Assembly (NCBI GenBank): GCA_002162925.1
Contig: MABC01000070.1
Coordinates: forward strand, 79,689 to 123,161
DNA from: Thalassotalea sp. 42_200_T64
GTDB taxonomy: Bacteria > Pseudomonadota > Gammaproteobacteria > Enterobacterales > Alteromonadaceae
Direction of reading: 5' to 3'
Length of the DNA: 43,473 bases
This document shows positions 24,469-34,116 of the stretch, piece by piece. A model generated the notes under the pieces. The model did not search any database, was not told where the DNA came from, and worked only from the letters and a program-made list of their open reading frames with translations. The translations under genes and the position numbers were made by a program. Positions within the stretch are counted from its first letter, which is position 1; each line of letters starts with the position of its first letter.

Positions 24469-24484
24469 ACTAATACAAATTAGT
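24469..24484. promoter_or_regulatory. Palindromic operator candidate
   Basis: ACTAATACAAATTAGT is an inverted repeat (6 bp arms, 4-bp spacer) extended outward by AAGACTA (24461) and TAGTCTT (24481). It overlaps TATACT (24466-24471), a possible -10 of the next gene, and lies 33 bases before its start. The regulator is unknown. Confidence 0.4.
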
Positions 24485-24516
24485 CTTAACTTTTATGTTC
24501 AAATCAGGCGAGCCCT

Positions 24517-25047
24517 ATGTATAAAATATTAATCCCCTTATTGTTATTAAGCCAGCTAGCCGTTACTAACGTTGTGCAAGCAAAGCCAGCTGATTTAAGC
24601 CCACAGTTGCAAGTGTTTGCTAATTATTTAGGCACGTGGGAAGCTAGATTTGAAATGATGGACGGTAACCCTGCTGTCGTTGATGTGACAACTTGGGTGC
24701 GGGCATTAAATGGCAAAGCCATTCGTACCTTACACTCCATTAACGAGGGCATGTATGGTGGCGAGTCGCTAATTTTTTGGGATAAAGCCCAACAAAAAAT
24801 CGTTTTTTATTATTTTACCACCGCCGATTTTTTTACTCATGGTCATATTGAAATCATTGATGACTATAATTTTGTCGCCTATGAAGATGTCAGTGGTTCA
24901 GAAGATGGCATCACTCAAGTAAAATCTACCAGTACATTAACGAAAAAAAATATTGTGGTCAGCACCGCCTATTTACAAAATGGCAAATGGACCGAGCCGG
25001 AAGTAAGAACCTACAAGCCATCAGAAAAACAAGTAATATTTAAATAA
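24517..25047 (+). CDS. Secreted protein, DUF1579-like
   Basis: This is a 176-residue protein with a clear signal peptide (MYKILIPLLLLSQLAVTN, cleavage near VQA-KPAD). The mature part, with LGTWEARFEMMDGNPAVVDV, GESLIFWDKAQQKIVFYYFT and VSTAYLQNGKWTEPEVRTY, reads like a small lipocalin-style beta barrel of the DUF1579 kind, in which an initial GTW motif is common. No catalytic residues can be named. It is preceded by a palindrome over a possible -10. It lies between moeA and nap but shows no link to them. Confidence 0.6.
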   Translation: MYKILIPLLLLSQLAVTNVVQAKPADLSPQLQVFANYLGTWEARFEMMDGNPAVVDVTTWVRALNGKAIRTLHSINEGMYGGESLIFWDKAQQKIVFYYFTTADFFTHGHIEIIDDYNFVAYEDVSGSEDGITQVKSTSTLTKKNIVVSTAYLQNGKWTEPEVRTYKPSEKQVIFK

Positions 25048-25076
25048 ACCCCTAAGAATTAAGGGCTAAGGGCTGC

Positions 25077-25097
25077 TAGTTCCTAGTTCCTAGTTCC
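25077..25097. repeat. 7-base tandem repeat (TAGTTCC)3
   Basis: Three exact TAGTTCC units sit in the gap between convergent genes. The same heptamer family recurs as an array at 34990-35031, and a different heptamer array is 64 bases away. Confidence 0.8.
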
Positions 25098-25103
25098 CAG
25101 AAC

Positions 25104-25142
25104 AAAAAAAGCCCAAGTGCATATAGTTAATTACACTCAGGC
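25104..25142 (-). terminator. Rho-independent terminator of the nap operon
   Basis: On the minus strand GCCTGAGTG pairs with CACTTGGGC (9 bp with two G-T pairs; 25134-25142 with 25111-25119) and is followed by seven T (25104-25110). It lies 48 bases after napC. Confidence 0.75.
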
Positions 25143-25160
25143 CTCCAATAACACTGCTTG

Positions 25161-25181
25161 TACCTAGTACCTAGTACCTGG
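25161..25181. repeat. 7-base tandem repeat (TACCTAG)3
   Basis: Three units of TACCTAG (the last TACCTGG) lie immediately after the napC stop on the minus strand, before the terminator. Confidence 0.8.
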
Positions 25182-25189
25182 TTTCTATT

Positions 25190-25777
25190 CTACCAACCCT
25201 CTACACCTTCCATATCAGGCAGCTCATGCGCGATACCTTTATGGCAATCGATACAGGTTTTCTCACCGCTGGCCAACGAGGTAGAGTGTTGCTCAGACGC
25301 TCGCGTGCTTTGGGCGGTGAAATCCATGTAATCAAAGTTATGACAGTTACGACACTCCAGTGAATCGTTGGCTTTAAATCGGGCCCATTCATTTTCCGCT
25401 AAGTGTCGGCGTTTAGCTTCAAATTTCTCGCGGGTATTGATAGTACCGAATATTTTGCCCCACACTTCTTTAGATGCCTGCATCTTACGAGCAATTTTGT
25501 CGGTCCATTTGTGTGGCACATGACAATCAGGACAGGTAGCACGAACCCCTGAACGGTTACTGAAATGTATGGTTGTTTTCAGCTCTTCGTATGGGTTGTC
25601 TTCCATTTCATGACAGGAAATACAAAACGCTTCGGTGTTGGTAATTTCTAAGGCGGTGTTAAAACCACCCCAGAAAATGATCCCGGCAACAAAGCCGCCA
25701 ATCACCAAAAAACCTAAGCTGAAGTGCACACTGGGGCGACGTATGGTTTGCCACATTTTGATAATAAAATTTTTCAT
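25190..25777 (-). CDS. napC: NapC/NirT-family tetrahaem cytochrome c
   Basis: NapC is a membrane-anchored quinol dehydrogenase that passes electrons from quinol to NapB and NapA. The 195-residue protein has one N-terminal transmembrane helix ([16 protein letters not shown]) and four haem motifs: CISCH, CPDCH, CRNCH and CIDCH. It is the last gene of the nap run, nine bases after napB. With no napGH here, NapC should be the sole route for electrons into this reductase. Confidence 0.93.
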   Translation of the reverse strand: MKNFIIKMWQTIRRPSVHFSLGFLVIGGFVAGIIFWGGFNTALEITNTEAFCISCHEMEDNPYEELKTTIHFSNRSGVRATCPDCHVPHKWTDKIARKMQASKEVWGKIFGTINTREKFEAKRRHLAENEWARFKANDSLECRNCHNFDYMDFTAQSTRASEQHSTSLASGEKTCIDCHKGIAHELPDMEGVEGW

Positions 25778-25786
25778 TATTGGCCC

Positions 25787-26314
25787 TTAGTGTTCAGCTT
25801 GAGCTTTTTGTGCTTTCTGCTTTTCTTTCATTATGCTGTCCATGTCCTGAAAGGTGTTTTCAACTAATTCTTTGGTCTCTAGTTGTGGCACATGACATTG
25901 GTTACAGAAGTAACGACGTGGTGAAATTTCAGCTAAAAAGTTACCATCTCGGTTCATGTAATGGGTCACACTTACCATAGGCGCTTGCGATTCATCGGTG
26001 CGGTTGCGAGAGTGACAAGACATACACTTGTTTACCTTCAAATCCACTTGGTAATTGCGCACTTTATGTGGAATTACTGGTGGCTGCATCGGGTAGTTAC
26101 GCTTTTTCTTGATGTCGTCATTCGCAACCGTTGGCATCACCTTTGGCGCTTTTTGCTCTTCTAAAGGCGTGTTATCACGCAAAGTCGCAATTTCTTCCGC
26201 GTTAGTGAACATGGCTAGCGTAGACATTAAAATACCGGCAGAGAATAATGCGAAAACTGATTTCATGCTTAGTGATTTTTTAGCTGCAGTTCTTGTGCTA
26301 AGTGATTTAGTCAT
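25787..26314 (-). CDS. napB: Periplasmic nitrate reductase dihaem cytochrome NapB
   Basis: NapB is the small electron-transfer subunit of the periplasmic nitrate reductase. The 175-residue protein has a signal peptide (hydrophobic VFALFSAGILMSTLAMF, cleavage near TNA-EEI), RNYPMQPPVIPHKV, and two haem motifs: CMSCHSRN and CNQCHVPQ. The start at 26314 gives ideal spacing to AGGAG; an ATG two codons earlier would leave one base, and longer starts would run into napA. The AGGAG overlaps the napA stop, so translation is coupled. Confidence 0.93.
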   Translation of the reverse strand: MTKSLSTRTAAKKSLSMKSVFALFSAGILMSTLAMFTNAEEIATLRDNTPLEEQKAPKVMPTVANDDIKKKRNYPMQPPVIPHKVRNYQVDLKVNKCMSCHSRNRTDESQAPMVSVTHYMNRDGNFLAEISPRRYFCNQCHVPQLETKELVENTFQDMDSIMKEKQKAQKAQAEH

Positions 26315-26324
26315 GATCATGCTC

Positions 26325-28823
26325 CTAAACTTTTTCAATTTTGATTGCACATTTTTTGAAATCGGTTTGTTTAGACAGTGGATCGGTTGCATCTAAAGTC
26401 ACTTTATTCACCAAACGGCTGGCATCAAACCAAGGCATAAATACTAAGCCTCTTGGTGGCTTATTACGGCCTCGGGTTTCAACTCGAGTTTGTACTTCAC
26501 CACGACGAGAGATAAGTTTCACCAAATCACCACGGCGTAAATTACGTTTACGGGCATCGTCCGGGTTCATATAAACTACCGCATCAGGCATTGCTTTATA
26601 AAGCTCTGGTACACGCTGGGTCATAGAGCCTGAATGCCAGTGCTCTAATACACGACCCGTGGATAACCATAGGTCGTATTCAGCATCAGGGAATTCTGCT
26701 GCCGGTTCGTATGGCAAAGCAAAAATAACCGCTCGGCCGTCAGGTTTACCGTAGAAGTCCCAGCCGCTGCCCGGTTTCACGTATGGATCTGAGCCTTCTT
26801 TAAAGCGCCATAACGTTTCTTTACCATTAACCACCGGCCAGCGTAAACCACGCTCTTGGTGGTAACGATCGTACGGGGCCAAATCATGGGCATGGCCACG
26901 ACCAAATGAAGCGTACTCTTCAAATAAGCCCTTTTGAATATAGAAGCCAAAGTCACGAGACTCCTGATTCAATCTGTCATCCGGAATTTCAGATAACGGG
27001 AACTCATTGACGTTGCCATTTTCATATAACACATTGAACATCGTCTTACCGCGGTATTCTGGTTTTTTCGCCAGTAACTCTTCGGTCCAAACGTCTTCCA
27101 TGTTAAAGCGTTTTGAAAACTCAACTAGCTGCCATAAATCTGACATCGCGCCTTCGGGAGCGTTAACTTGTTGGTACCAAGATTGAGTACGACGCTCGGC
27201 GTTACCGTAAACGCCTTCTTTTTCGACCCACATCGCGGTTGGCAAGATAAGATCGGCAGCTTGCGCGGTAACTGTTGGGTATGGGTCTGACACTACGATG
27301 AAGTTTTTCGGGTTACGATAACCTGGCAAACCTTCTTCGTTCATATTGGCTGCGGCTTGCATGTTGTTGTTACATTGCACCCAGTAGAAGTTTAATTCAC
27401 CATCTTTTAACTTACGGTTTTGCAATGCCGCATGGTAACCCGGTTTTGCTGGGATCGTGCCTTCTGGCAGTTTCCAGGTTTTTTCAGCAAGAGCTCTGTG
27501 CTTAGGATTGGTCACAACCATATCTGCTGGCAAACGATGCGAGAAAGTACCTACTTCACGAGCGGTACCACAGGCTGACGGTTGACCCGTTAATGAGAAC
27601 GGACTGTTGCCTGGCGTTGAAATTTTACCGGTTAATAAGTGAATGTTGTAAACCAGGTTGTTGGCCCAAACACCACGAGTATGTTGGTTGAAGCCCATGG
27701 TCCAGAATGACGTCACCTTAATTTTTGGATCGGCGTAAAGCTCGGCTAACGCGTTTAACTTATCTACCGGCACGCTTGATAATTCAGAAACGTATTCTGC
27801 GGTATAAGTAGAAACAAACTTGGCATACTCTTCAAAATCAATCGGTGTAGAATCACCTGCGGTTTTGCCATTGTTTTTGGCTTTCTTCTCAAGCGGATGC
27901 TCAGGACGTAAACCGTAACCAATATCGGTCTCACCTAAACGGAAGTTAGTGTGCTTGTTAACAAAATCTTTGTTAACCCTGTCCGTTTTAATGATGTAAT
28001 GGGCAATAAAGTTCAGTATCGCCAAATCAGTTTGCGGAGTAAAAATCATGCCATTGTCGGCAAGATCAAAGCTGCGATGTTCGAACGTAGATAACACCGC
28101 CACTTTCACGTGTGGTGCACTTAAACGGCGGTCAGTTAAACGCGTCCATAAAATTGGATGCATTTCTGCCATATTTGAGCCCCATAAGACAAAGGCATCG
28201 GCCGCTTCTAAATCATCGTAACAACCCATTGGCTCGTCGATACCGAAAGTACGCATAAAGCCACCAACTGCAGATGCCATACAATGACGTGCATTTGGAT
28301 CAATATTGTTTGAACGGAAACCGGCTTTCATCAGTTTAACTGCCGCATAACCTTCTTGCACTGTCCACTGACCTGAGCCAAACATGCCAACACCTGTAGG
28401 ACCTTTATCTTTTAGCGTTGCCTTGGCTTTTTCTTCCATGATATCGAAGGCTTGCTCCCAACTGATTGGGGTAAAATCGCCATTTTTATCAAACTTGCCA
28501 TCGGTCATTCGCAATAATGGCGTTGTTAAACGGTCTTTACCGTACATAATTTTTGATAAAAAATAGCCTTTGATACAGTTAAGACCTTTGTTTACTGGAG
28601 AATTGATGTCGCCGTGGGTGGCAACGACTTTGCCGTCCATGGTACCTACGTTAACACTACAGCCGGTACCACAAAAACGACATGGCGCCTTGTCCCATTT
28701 TAATTTGGTTAATTCACTGCTGGTGATTAAATTAGATGCCGCAGCTGGTACTGCTACTCCTGCAACCGTAGCAGCAGCTGCTACAGCATTTGCCTTGATG
28801 AATTCTCTGCGATTCATTTTCAT
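26325..28823 (-). CDS. napA: Periplasmic nitrate reductase catalytic subunit NapA
   Basis: This 832-residue molybdoenzyme reduces nitrate to nitrite in the periplasm. It has a Tat signal ([20 protein letters not shown]), a 4Fe-4S site ([13 protein letters not shown] with a fourth Cys in LNCIKGY), and the molybdenum-ligand Cys in [12 protein letters not shown] near residue 180. It also has [15 protein letters not shown] and the C-terminal cofactor-binding fold ([16 protein letters not shown]). It needs the bis-MGD cofactor that the moa/mob/moe genes nearby make. The start follows AAGGA, 10 bases after napD. Confidence 0.97.
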   Translation of the reverse strand: MKMNRREFIKANAVAAAATVAGVAVPAAASNLITSSELTKLKWDKAPCRFCGTGCSVNVGTMDGKVVATHGDINSPVNKGLNCIKGYFLSKIMYGKDRLTTPLLRMTDGKFDKNGDFTPISWEQAFDIMEEKAKATLKDKGPTGVGMFGSGQWTVQEGYAAVKLMKAGFRSNNIDPNARHCMASAVGGFMRTFGIDEPMGCYDDLEAADAFVLWGSNMAEMHPILWTRLTDRRLSAPHVKVAVLSTFEHRSFDLADNGMIFTPQTDLAILNFIAHYIIKTDRVNKDFVNKHTNFRLGETDIGYGLRPEHPLEKKAKNNGKTAGDSTPIDFEEYAKFVSTYTAEYVSELSSVPVDKLNALAELYADPKIKVTSFWTMGFNQHTRGVWANNLVYNIHLLTGKISTPGNSPFSLTGQPSACGTAREVGTFSHRLPADMVVTNPKHRALAEKTWKLPEGTIPAKPGYHAALQNRKLKDGELNFYWVQCNNNMQAAANMNEEGLPGYRNPKNFIVVSDPYPTVTAQAADLILPTAMWVEKEGVYGNAERRTQSWYQQVNAPEGAMSDLWQLVEFSKRFNMEDVWTEELLAKKPEYRGKTMFNVLYENGNVNEFPLSEIPDDRLNQESRDFGFYIQKGLFEEYASFGRGHAHDLAPYDRYHQERGLRWPVVNGKETLWRFKEGSDPYVKPGSGWDFYGKPDGRAVIFALPYEPAAEFPDAEYDLWLSTGRVLEHWHSGSMTQRVPELYKAMPDAVVYMNPDDARKRNLRRGDLVKLISRRGEVQTRVETRGRNKPPRGLVFMPWFDASRLVNKVTLDATDPLSKQTDFKKCAIKIEKV

Positions 28824-28832
28824 GGTTGTTCC

Positions 28833-29111
28833 TTACTCTTCGGTGATATATTGATGATATACAGGGGCTAAGGTTAATAGGCCTGCATTCGATTTTATTG
28901 AATCTATGTGGTTACCAATGATGTATTGCTGTGTGGCTTCAATGGTAAAAACAATTTTTCCAGTTGCTGAAATGGCATGGATCTCAGCGCCAGGAATAGC
29001 GTTAATTGCCGTTTTAATTTCGTCTTCAAATGTTGGGGTAATTTGCGCGACAAAACTGGCGACATGAAACTCCGTCTCGGTGTTAATTGCGGGAGTAGTT
29101 TCGCTGGTCAT
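28833..29111 (-). CDS. napD: NapA chaperone NapD
   Basis: NapD binds the Tat signal of NapA and delays export until cofactor is loaded. The 92-residue protein has FHVASFVAQITPTFEDEIKT, AINAIPGAEIHAISATGKIV and the ferredoxin-like fold length. The chosen ATG shares one base with the napF stop (TAATG) and follows AGGAG. The frame is open further upstream but that part lies inside napF. Confidence 0.9.
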   Translation of the reverse strand: MTSETTPAINTETEFHVASFVAQITPTFEDEIKTAINAIPGAEIHAISATGKIVFTIEATQQYIIGNHIDSIKSNAGLLTLAPVYHQYITEE

Positions 29112-29617
29112 TAATTTAGCTCCTGGATAAGCAGTAATTCGGTGGAATCTGTTGGGCAAGTTTGAATGCATGCTCCACAGCTGTTACACGCTTGTTGGTT
29201 AATTTGTGGTTGTGCGATGGCACCGTTACTGTAACTGAAGGTAATTGCCCTGGCGTCACAAACATCCCGGCAACTTTGGCAATAGACATCGCTTTTGGCC
29301 AGACAGTTATCTTTAATGTTAAAGTGGCTCGGCCAGGCTTTGTCAGTTCTGTCAGTTTTAAATAAGGGTTCTGAGCAGCTATCAACGCATTTTCCGCAAA
29401 AGGTACATTCGCCTTTGGAAAAGTCAATTTGCGGGTAACCATCATTACCTTTAACGATAATGTTTTCTTCACAAACACTCAGACAATCGCCACATTGGCT
29501 ACAGTCTTTTAAAAATTGTGATTCCGATGTGATCCACGGTAAGCGAAAGGTAGCAACTTGTCTTACCTTTCTGCCACGCAGAAAATTTCGTTTCGATCGG
29601 TTAACGCTATTGGTCAT
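29111..29617 (-). CDS. napF: Ferredoxin-type protein NapF
   Basis: NapF is a cytoplasmic iron-sulfur protein thought to help assemble or load NapA. The 168-residue protein has Cys clusters CSQCGDCLSVC, CTFCGKCVDSC, CQSCRDVC and CNSCGACIQTC, enough for three to four 4Fe-4S sites. The N-terminal stretch RSKRNFLRGRKVRQ resembles a Tat motif and is usual for NapF. It is six bases after napE and overlaps napD. Confidence 0.92.
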   Translation of the reverse strand: MTNSVNRSKRNFLRGRKVRQVATFRLPWITSESQFLKDCSQCGDCLSVCEENIIVKGNDGYPQIDFSKGECTFCGKCVDSCSEPLFKTDRTDKAWPSHFNIKDNCLAKSDVYCQSCRDVCDARAITFSYSNGAIAQPQINQQACNSCGACIQTCPTDSTELLLIQELN

Positions 29618-29623
29618 GCGTAA

Positions 29624-29779
29624 TTAGCTTCCTGGAGGACCCATTAATATCTGTGAAATCCAGATGCTGAAGCCCAAACCGCCGACTATCATTACCGCCA
29701 GGATTGGGGCTAGAAATACGGTTAAAAATATAAAGGAAGTTTGTTCGTCTTTTTTGCTAATTTCAGGCGAGTCTTTCAT
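29624..29779 (-). CDS. napE: NapE family membrane protein
   Basis: This 51-residue protein has one transmembrane helix (FIFLTVFLAPILAVMIVGGL) and the C-terminal GPPG motif of the NapE/TorE family. Its function is unknown. It heads the nap operon. The ATG at 29779 follows AGAGTAA; an earlier start 25 codons upstream would cross the predicted promoter -10, so it is rejected. Confidence 0.85.
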   Translation of the reverse strand: MKDSPEISKKDEQTSFIFLTVFLAPILAVMIVGGLGFSIWISQILMGPPGS

Positions 29780-29813
29780 TGCTTTACTCTGTAAATATTT
29801 ATGCTTTGCAGAG

Positions 29814-29854
29814 AGTATAGTGCATATGAAAAAAAACGACTTGATCCTGATCAA
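29814..29854 (-). promoter_or_regulatory. FNR-dependent nap promoter
   Basis: TTGATCCTGATCAA at 29841-29854 is a perfect FNR box (TTGATNNNNATCAA). On the minus strand TATACT follows at 29819-29814, so transcription would begin near 29806-29807 and the box centre would be at about -41, the class II activator position. The next gene downstream is napE. Confidence 0.75.
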
Positions 29855-29972
29855 AATCCTTAAAATATTTAGGGATATTACTTGTTAATTGTACAGTCAA
29901 TGAGCATCACAGATAAAATTTTATTCAACTCTGTTACACTTATGAAATAAATATATTTTTTAATAGGTTAGC

Positions 29973-32063
29973 GTGGTTAATTTGCAAACGTTTGTCGATG
30001 GTATTTGCACCGCATTGGCTTCATCTCGCGCCCGTGGAATGTTGGTTTTTATCGGTCGTCAAGACTGGTTAAATGAGCAGCTGACAAGCCTGGCTAAATT
30101 AGATAAATTTTCATCGGCTTCGGCCTTTAGTCATCAACCCATTGTTGGCTTAAAACAGATCAATAAAAAAAATTATCGGCAACAATTAGGAACCGAACAT
30201 CAAACCATTTTTTTTAGCGCAGACGATGACTTTAAAGTGGATGCCTTTGCCGCGCTCAGCGGCACAATTGTTGCCGGTGGGCTATTAATTCTCAGCTTAT
30301 CTGAAGAGCAGGTTAAAAACAGCGCTTTTTGTCAGCGATTTGTTGCTTTAATTAGCGACTATGCGCAAATTTATTTGATCAAACAATCGGCACAATTGCC
30401 GCAATTTCTGAGCCTTGCTAATGACGAACCTGTTAATAACCCTGAAAATTTATTAGCATATGGTTGTAAAACTGACGAGCAAAAAACTGCAGTAGATAAA
30501 ATTTTGCGCGTTGTCAGCGGTCATCGTAACCGGCCATTAGTACTTACCGCCGACCGGGGGCGAGGTAAATCAACAGCGCTGGCGTTAGCTGCCGTAGAGA
30601 TATTACGGCAGGGGCAAAAGCATATCGTAATTACCGCGCCACATCCTGATGCCCTGATAATTTTCTTTAAACATCTTAAACATGCCCTACCTGAGGGAAT
30701 ACAACAAAGTAATACCGTTAAATTTAACCATGCCAGTTTGAGTTTCTTACCATTGGATGTATTAATTGCGCAGCAACCAAAATGTCATTTATTAATGGTA
30801 GATGAAGCCGCGGGGATCCCATTGCCTATGTTGAGAGTGCTATTAAAGCAGTATCATCGGCAAGTGTTTGTGTCGACCATACACGGTTATGAAGGAGCCG
30901 GGAGAGGCTTTAGTGGCAAGTTTGTTAATGAGTTAAAACAACTTCGTCCAGAAGGTAGCGAGTATCACATTAAGCAACCCATTCGTTGGCATGAACACGA
31001 TCCTTTAGAGCAATTCACCTTTACTAGTTTACTGCTTAATGCCAGCTTACCCGCTGTGCATTACAGCCCTGAGACATCGCTGTCTTATCAAGTGCTAAGT
31101 GGCCAGGATTTACTCAATGATGAAAGCTTGCTTAACTCAGTGTTTTCATTGTTAGTAACAGCTCACTATCAAACTAAACCTAGTGATTTAAAGATGCTAT
31201 TGGATAACGACCAAGTGACTCTGGTAATAATGAAACAGCAACAGCAGTTGTTAGGAATTGCCTGGTTATTGAAAGAGGGCAAAGTGGATAAGCAGTTGTC
31301 TTTTCAAGTAAAGCAATCATTGCGACGCGTTCGCGGCCATTTAATACCGCAATCGTTACTGGTCCATTGTGGCATAGAAGCAGCATTTAGCTATCAGTAT
31401 TACCGGGTAGTACGAATAGCAATTCATCCAGAAATACAACAGCAAGGATTAGGCACACAATTATTGCGTTATTGCGGAGAATACGCCAAACAACAAGGCG
31501 GAGATTATATTGCTTCCAGTTTTGGCGCCAATGCTCAGTTAGTTAAATTTTGGCAAGCTAATGATTATGCTATAGCTCGCCTTGGTTTTAACAAAGATGC
31601 TGCCAGTGGCGAACATTCGGCCATGGTTCTACATCCACTTTCCACCCCTGCAGTTACGCTGCTAAAGACTATTACCAGCAGTTTTTATCAAGATTTTCCG
31701 TATTACTTATGCGACGAATATCAAAATTTAGCCTGCGAGCTGGTACTGCAAATTTTATCGATTAAGCCTTATTATCAACATTCAAATACCGCGGCTATCA
31801 ATGCTGCCGATCAGCGATCGGTGAAAGACTTTGCTGCGGGTAATCGTGTGCTTTCAAGTTGTGCGCCCGCATTAGCTCGAGTGTTTTTCTCCGCCTGTAG
31901 TGACATAAAGGTGATTGAACTTGCTGAGCAGAAGGCGATAGCAATTTTTATCCGAAAAGTATTACAGAAACATAATTGGTTACAAATATGTGATGAATTA
32001 GCCATCACAGGGCAGAAAGAAGGTGTGGCACAATTAAGGCATTTTAGTAATATGTATTTATAA
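29973..32063 (+). CDS. tmcA: tRNA(Met) cytidine acetyltransferase TmcA
   Basis: TmcA makes N4-acetylcytidine at the wobble base of elongator tRNA-Met, using ATP and acetyl-CoA. The 696-residue protein has the ATPase Walker A ADRGRGKSTALALA (from about residue 194), the Walker B MVDEAAGIPLPML (about 276), and a GNAT acetyltransferase part (VVRIAIHPEIQQQGLGTQLL, about 485-505). The C-terminal tail holds the tRNA-binding part. The start is GTG behind TAGG. It diverges from the nap operon and precedes an ABC exporter. Confidence 0.93.
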   Translation: MVNLQTFVDGICTALASSRARGMLVFIGRQDWLNEQLTSLAKLDKFSSASAFSHQPIVGLKQINKKNYRQQLGTEHQTIFFSADDDFKVDAFAALSGTIVAGGLLILSLSEEQVKNSAFCQRFVALISDYAQIYLIKQSAQLPQFLSLANDEPVNNPENLLAYGCKTDEQKTAVDKILRVVSGHRNRPLVLTADRGRGKSTALALAAVEILRQGQKHIVITAPHPDALIIFFKHLKHALPEGIQQSNTVKFNHASLSFLPLDVLIAQQPKCHLLMVDEAAGIPLPMLRVLLKQYHRQVFVSTIHGYEGAGRGFSGKFVNELKQLRPEGSEYHIKQPIRWHEHDPLEQFTFTSLLLNASLPAVHYSPETSLSYQVLSGQDLLNDESLLNSVFSLLVTAHYQTKPSDLKMLLDNDQVTLVIMKQQQQLLGIAWLLKEGKVDKQLSFQVKQSLRRVRGHLIPQSLLVHCGIEAAFSYQYYRVVRIAIHPEIQQQGLGTQLLRYCGEYAKQQGGDYIASSFGANAQLVKFWQANDYAIARLGFNKDAASGEHSAMVLHPLSTPAVTLLKTITSSFYQDFPYYLCDEYQNLACELVLQILSIKPYYQHSNTAAINAADQRSVKDFAAGNRVLSSCAPALARVFFSACSDIKVIELAEQKAIAIFIRKVLQKHNWLQICDELAITGQKEGVAQLRHFSNMYL

Positions 32064-32083
32064 GTAGTAACAGTGGTGATTTG

Positions 32084-32974
32084 ATGCAAGTAATTTCGGT
32101 ACAAAATCTGGCTAAGCATTATAAAGATTTGAAAGCGGTAGACGACATTAGCTTCACGGTGAATAAAGGGCAGTGCTTTGGTCTGCTTGGACCTAATGGT
32201 GCCGGCAAAACCACAACCATAGAAATTATGGAAGGCATCATCGATGCCACATCTGGTAAAGTCGCTTACACTACCGAATCAAATAACGACGTTAGCCAAT
32301 TAATCGGCATACAATTTCAAAGCACTGCCTTGCAAGACTTTCTCACGGTAAAAGAAACCTTAACGCTGTTTGCCGCGTTTTATGAAAACTCGGTTGATAT
32401 TGACACCTTGGTAAAAACTTGCGATTTAACCGACTTTGTCGACCGTGATAATAGTTTACTCTCGGGAGGGCAAAAGCAACGATTATTACTGGCTTTGGCG
32501 TTAATAAATGATCCGGAAATATTGTTTTTAGATGAGCCAACCACAGGTCTAGATCCACAATCGAGACGTCGTTTCTGGCAATTAATTGAAAGCATTAAAG
32601 CCAAAAACAAAACCATTATTTTAACCACACATTATATGGACGAGGCCGAGCAACTTTGTGATGATATTGTGATCATGGACAAAGGCAAAGTAATCGCGCA
32701 AGGATCGCCCAAGCAATTGCTGAACCGTCATTTTAAACAAGTATTCATCTATTTGCCGATTGAAAATATTAGTTTAGCGCTGGCCAAGGAAAACAACTGG
32801 CAGGTACAAGACACTCATGTTGAAATAAAAACCACCAACGTTGAGCAAACGATGAAATCGTTAATCGAATTGGCCATTCCACTTACCGGATTACACATTA
32901 AATCGGCTAACTTAGACGATCTATTTTTAAAACTCACCGGTCATTCACTAGAAGGGGAGTCAGTTCATGTTTAA
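32084..32974 (+). CDS. ABC-2 type exporter ATP-binding protein
   Basis: This 296-residue ATPase has Walker A GPNGAGKTTTIEIMEG, signature LSGGQKQRLLLALAL, Walker B ILFLDEPTTGLDP and the H-loop TTHYMDEAEQLCDD. These are the marks of the drug/polysaccharide export (DrrA/YadG-like) group. The ATG at 32084 is preferred to a TTG one codon earlier. The end overlaps the permease gene by eight bases. The substrate cannot be told; the pair alone makes a complete half-transporter set. Confidence 0.88.
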   Translation: MQVISVQNLAKHYKDLKAVDDISFTVNKGQCFGLLGPNGAGKTTTIEIMEGIIDATSGKVAYTTESNNDVSQLIGIQFQSTALQDFLTVKETLTLFAAFYENSVDIDTLVKTCDLTDFVDRDNSLLSGGQKQRLLLALALINDPEILFLDEPTTGLDPQSRRRFWQLIESIKAKNKTIILTTHYMDEAEQLCDDIVIMDKGKVIAQGSPKQLLNRHFKQVFIYLPIENISLALAKENNWQVQDTHVEIKTTNVEQTMKSLIELAIPLTGLHIKSANLDDLFLKLTGHSLEGESVHV

Positions 32975-33974
32975 ATTCTCCCGATTTTTTGCCGTCGTTA
33001 AAGCCAGAAACCTGGAATTCTTTCGTGATAAATCATCACTGGGCTGGAATATCTTTTTCCCGGTGTTGTTGTTGGTCATATTTTCTTTTGTGTTTTCTGG
33101 TGAAGGAAGGGCAGTTTACAAAGTAGGGGTGCTCAATAAGGCACAAACTCAGCATCCGTTTTTACGAACCAAATTCATCGATTTTGTTAATTATGTTGAC
33201 CTGGACAAGGCGATGGTGAAATTGGATCAACATGAAATCGATTTAATTATTGATGGACCACAGCAGCAATATTGGGTCAATGAAGAGTCGCCAAAAAGCT
33301 ATATGGTGGAGAAAATTTTTATCTATGAGGCCAATGGTTATCAACGGATGGTGACTACCGGTAAGCCCATTCGTTATCTAGACTGGGTGCTACCGGGAAT
33401 TTTCGGGATGAATATGATGTTCAGTTGTTTGTTTGGCGTTGGTTATGTCATTGTTCGCTATCGGAAAAACTCAGTGTTAAAGCGCTTAAAAGCAACGCCA
33501 TTATCGGCACTGGAATTTATTTCGGCACAATTGCTATCGCGTCTGTTTATCGTATTGTTTATGGTTTCTGTGGTCTATATCGGCTGTGATCTGTTCTTTG
33601 ATTTCATCATGCTTGGCAGTTATCTGGACTTATTTATTATTGCCGTGGTAGGCGCGATGAGTTTGATCAGTTTGGGCTTATTGATCTCCACCCGCAGTAA
33701 AAGCCAGGAATTGGTAGGCGGCTTGTTAAATATGGCAACCTGGCCAATGATGTTACTGTCTGGGGTATGGTTTTCGTTAGAAGGCGCGCCGAAAATGGTG
33801 CAAACGGTTGCTGAAATCTTTCCGTTGACGCATTTAGTCAGTGCAGCGCGCAGCATCATCACCGAGGGGGCAACGCTAGCCGATGTGAGCTATCAATTAG
33901 TCGTGTTATTGCTTATGACTACCGTGTGCTTAGCTCTGAGTGCTAAATTATTTAGTTGGGATGGTGACCGTTAA
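32967..33974 (+). CDS. ABC-2 type transporter permease
   Basis: This is a 335-residue membrane protein with an N-terminal helix (IFFPVLLLVIFSFVFSG), an external domain of about 100 residues, and about five further helices in the second half. The C-terminal half carries LGLLISTRSKSQELVGGLLN and PMMLLSGVWFSLEGAP, typical of ABC2_membrane permeases. Overlap with the ATPase gene implies coupled translation. Export is likely; the cargo is unknown. Confidence 0.87.
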   Translation: MFKFSRFFAVVKARNLEFFRDKSSLGWNIFFPVLLLVIFSFVFSGEGRAVYKVGVLNKAQTQHPFLRTKFIDFVNYVDLDKAMVKLDQHEIDLIIDGPQQQYWVNEESPKSYMVEKIFIYEANGYQRMVTTGKPIRYLDWVLPGIFGMNMMFSCLFGVGYVIVRYRKNSVLKRLKATPLSALEFISAQLLSRLFIVLFMVSVVYIGCDLFFDFIMLGSYLDLFIIAVVGAMSLISLGLLISTRSKSQELVGGLLNMATWPMMLLSGVWFSLEGAPKMVQTVAEIFPLTHLVSAARSIITEGATLADVSYQLVVLLLMTTVCLALSAKLFSWDGDR

Positions 33975-34116
33975 CTTATAATCTTCAGTATTAATTAGTT
34001 TTAATTGATCAACAGAACGTAATGAGTACTGATGTTTTTGCGAACTTGTTATATAACTTTTTTGAATGTGTCATTTGTGCCATTCGGAGCTATTCACTTA
34101 CTTAGTAAATATGCAC

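Noticed and set aside
29112..29171. Upstream extension of napD
   Set aside because: It overlaps napF; the TAATG junction behind AGGAG is the natural start.
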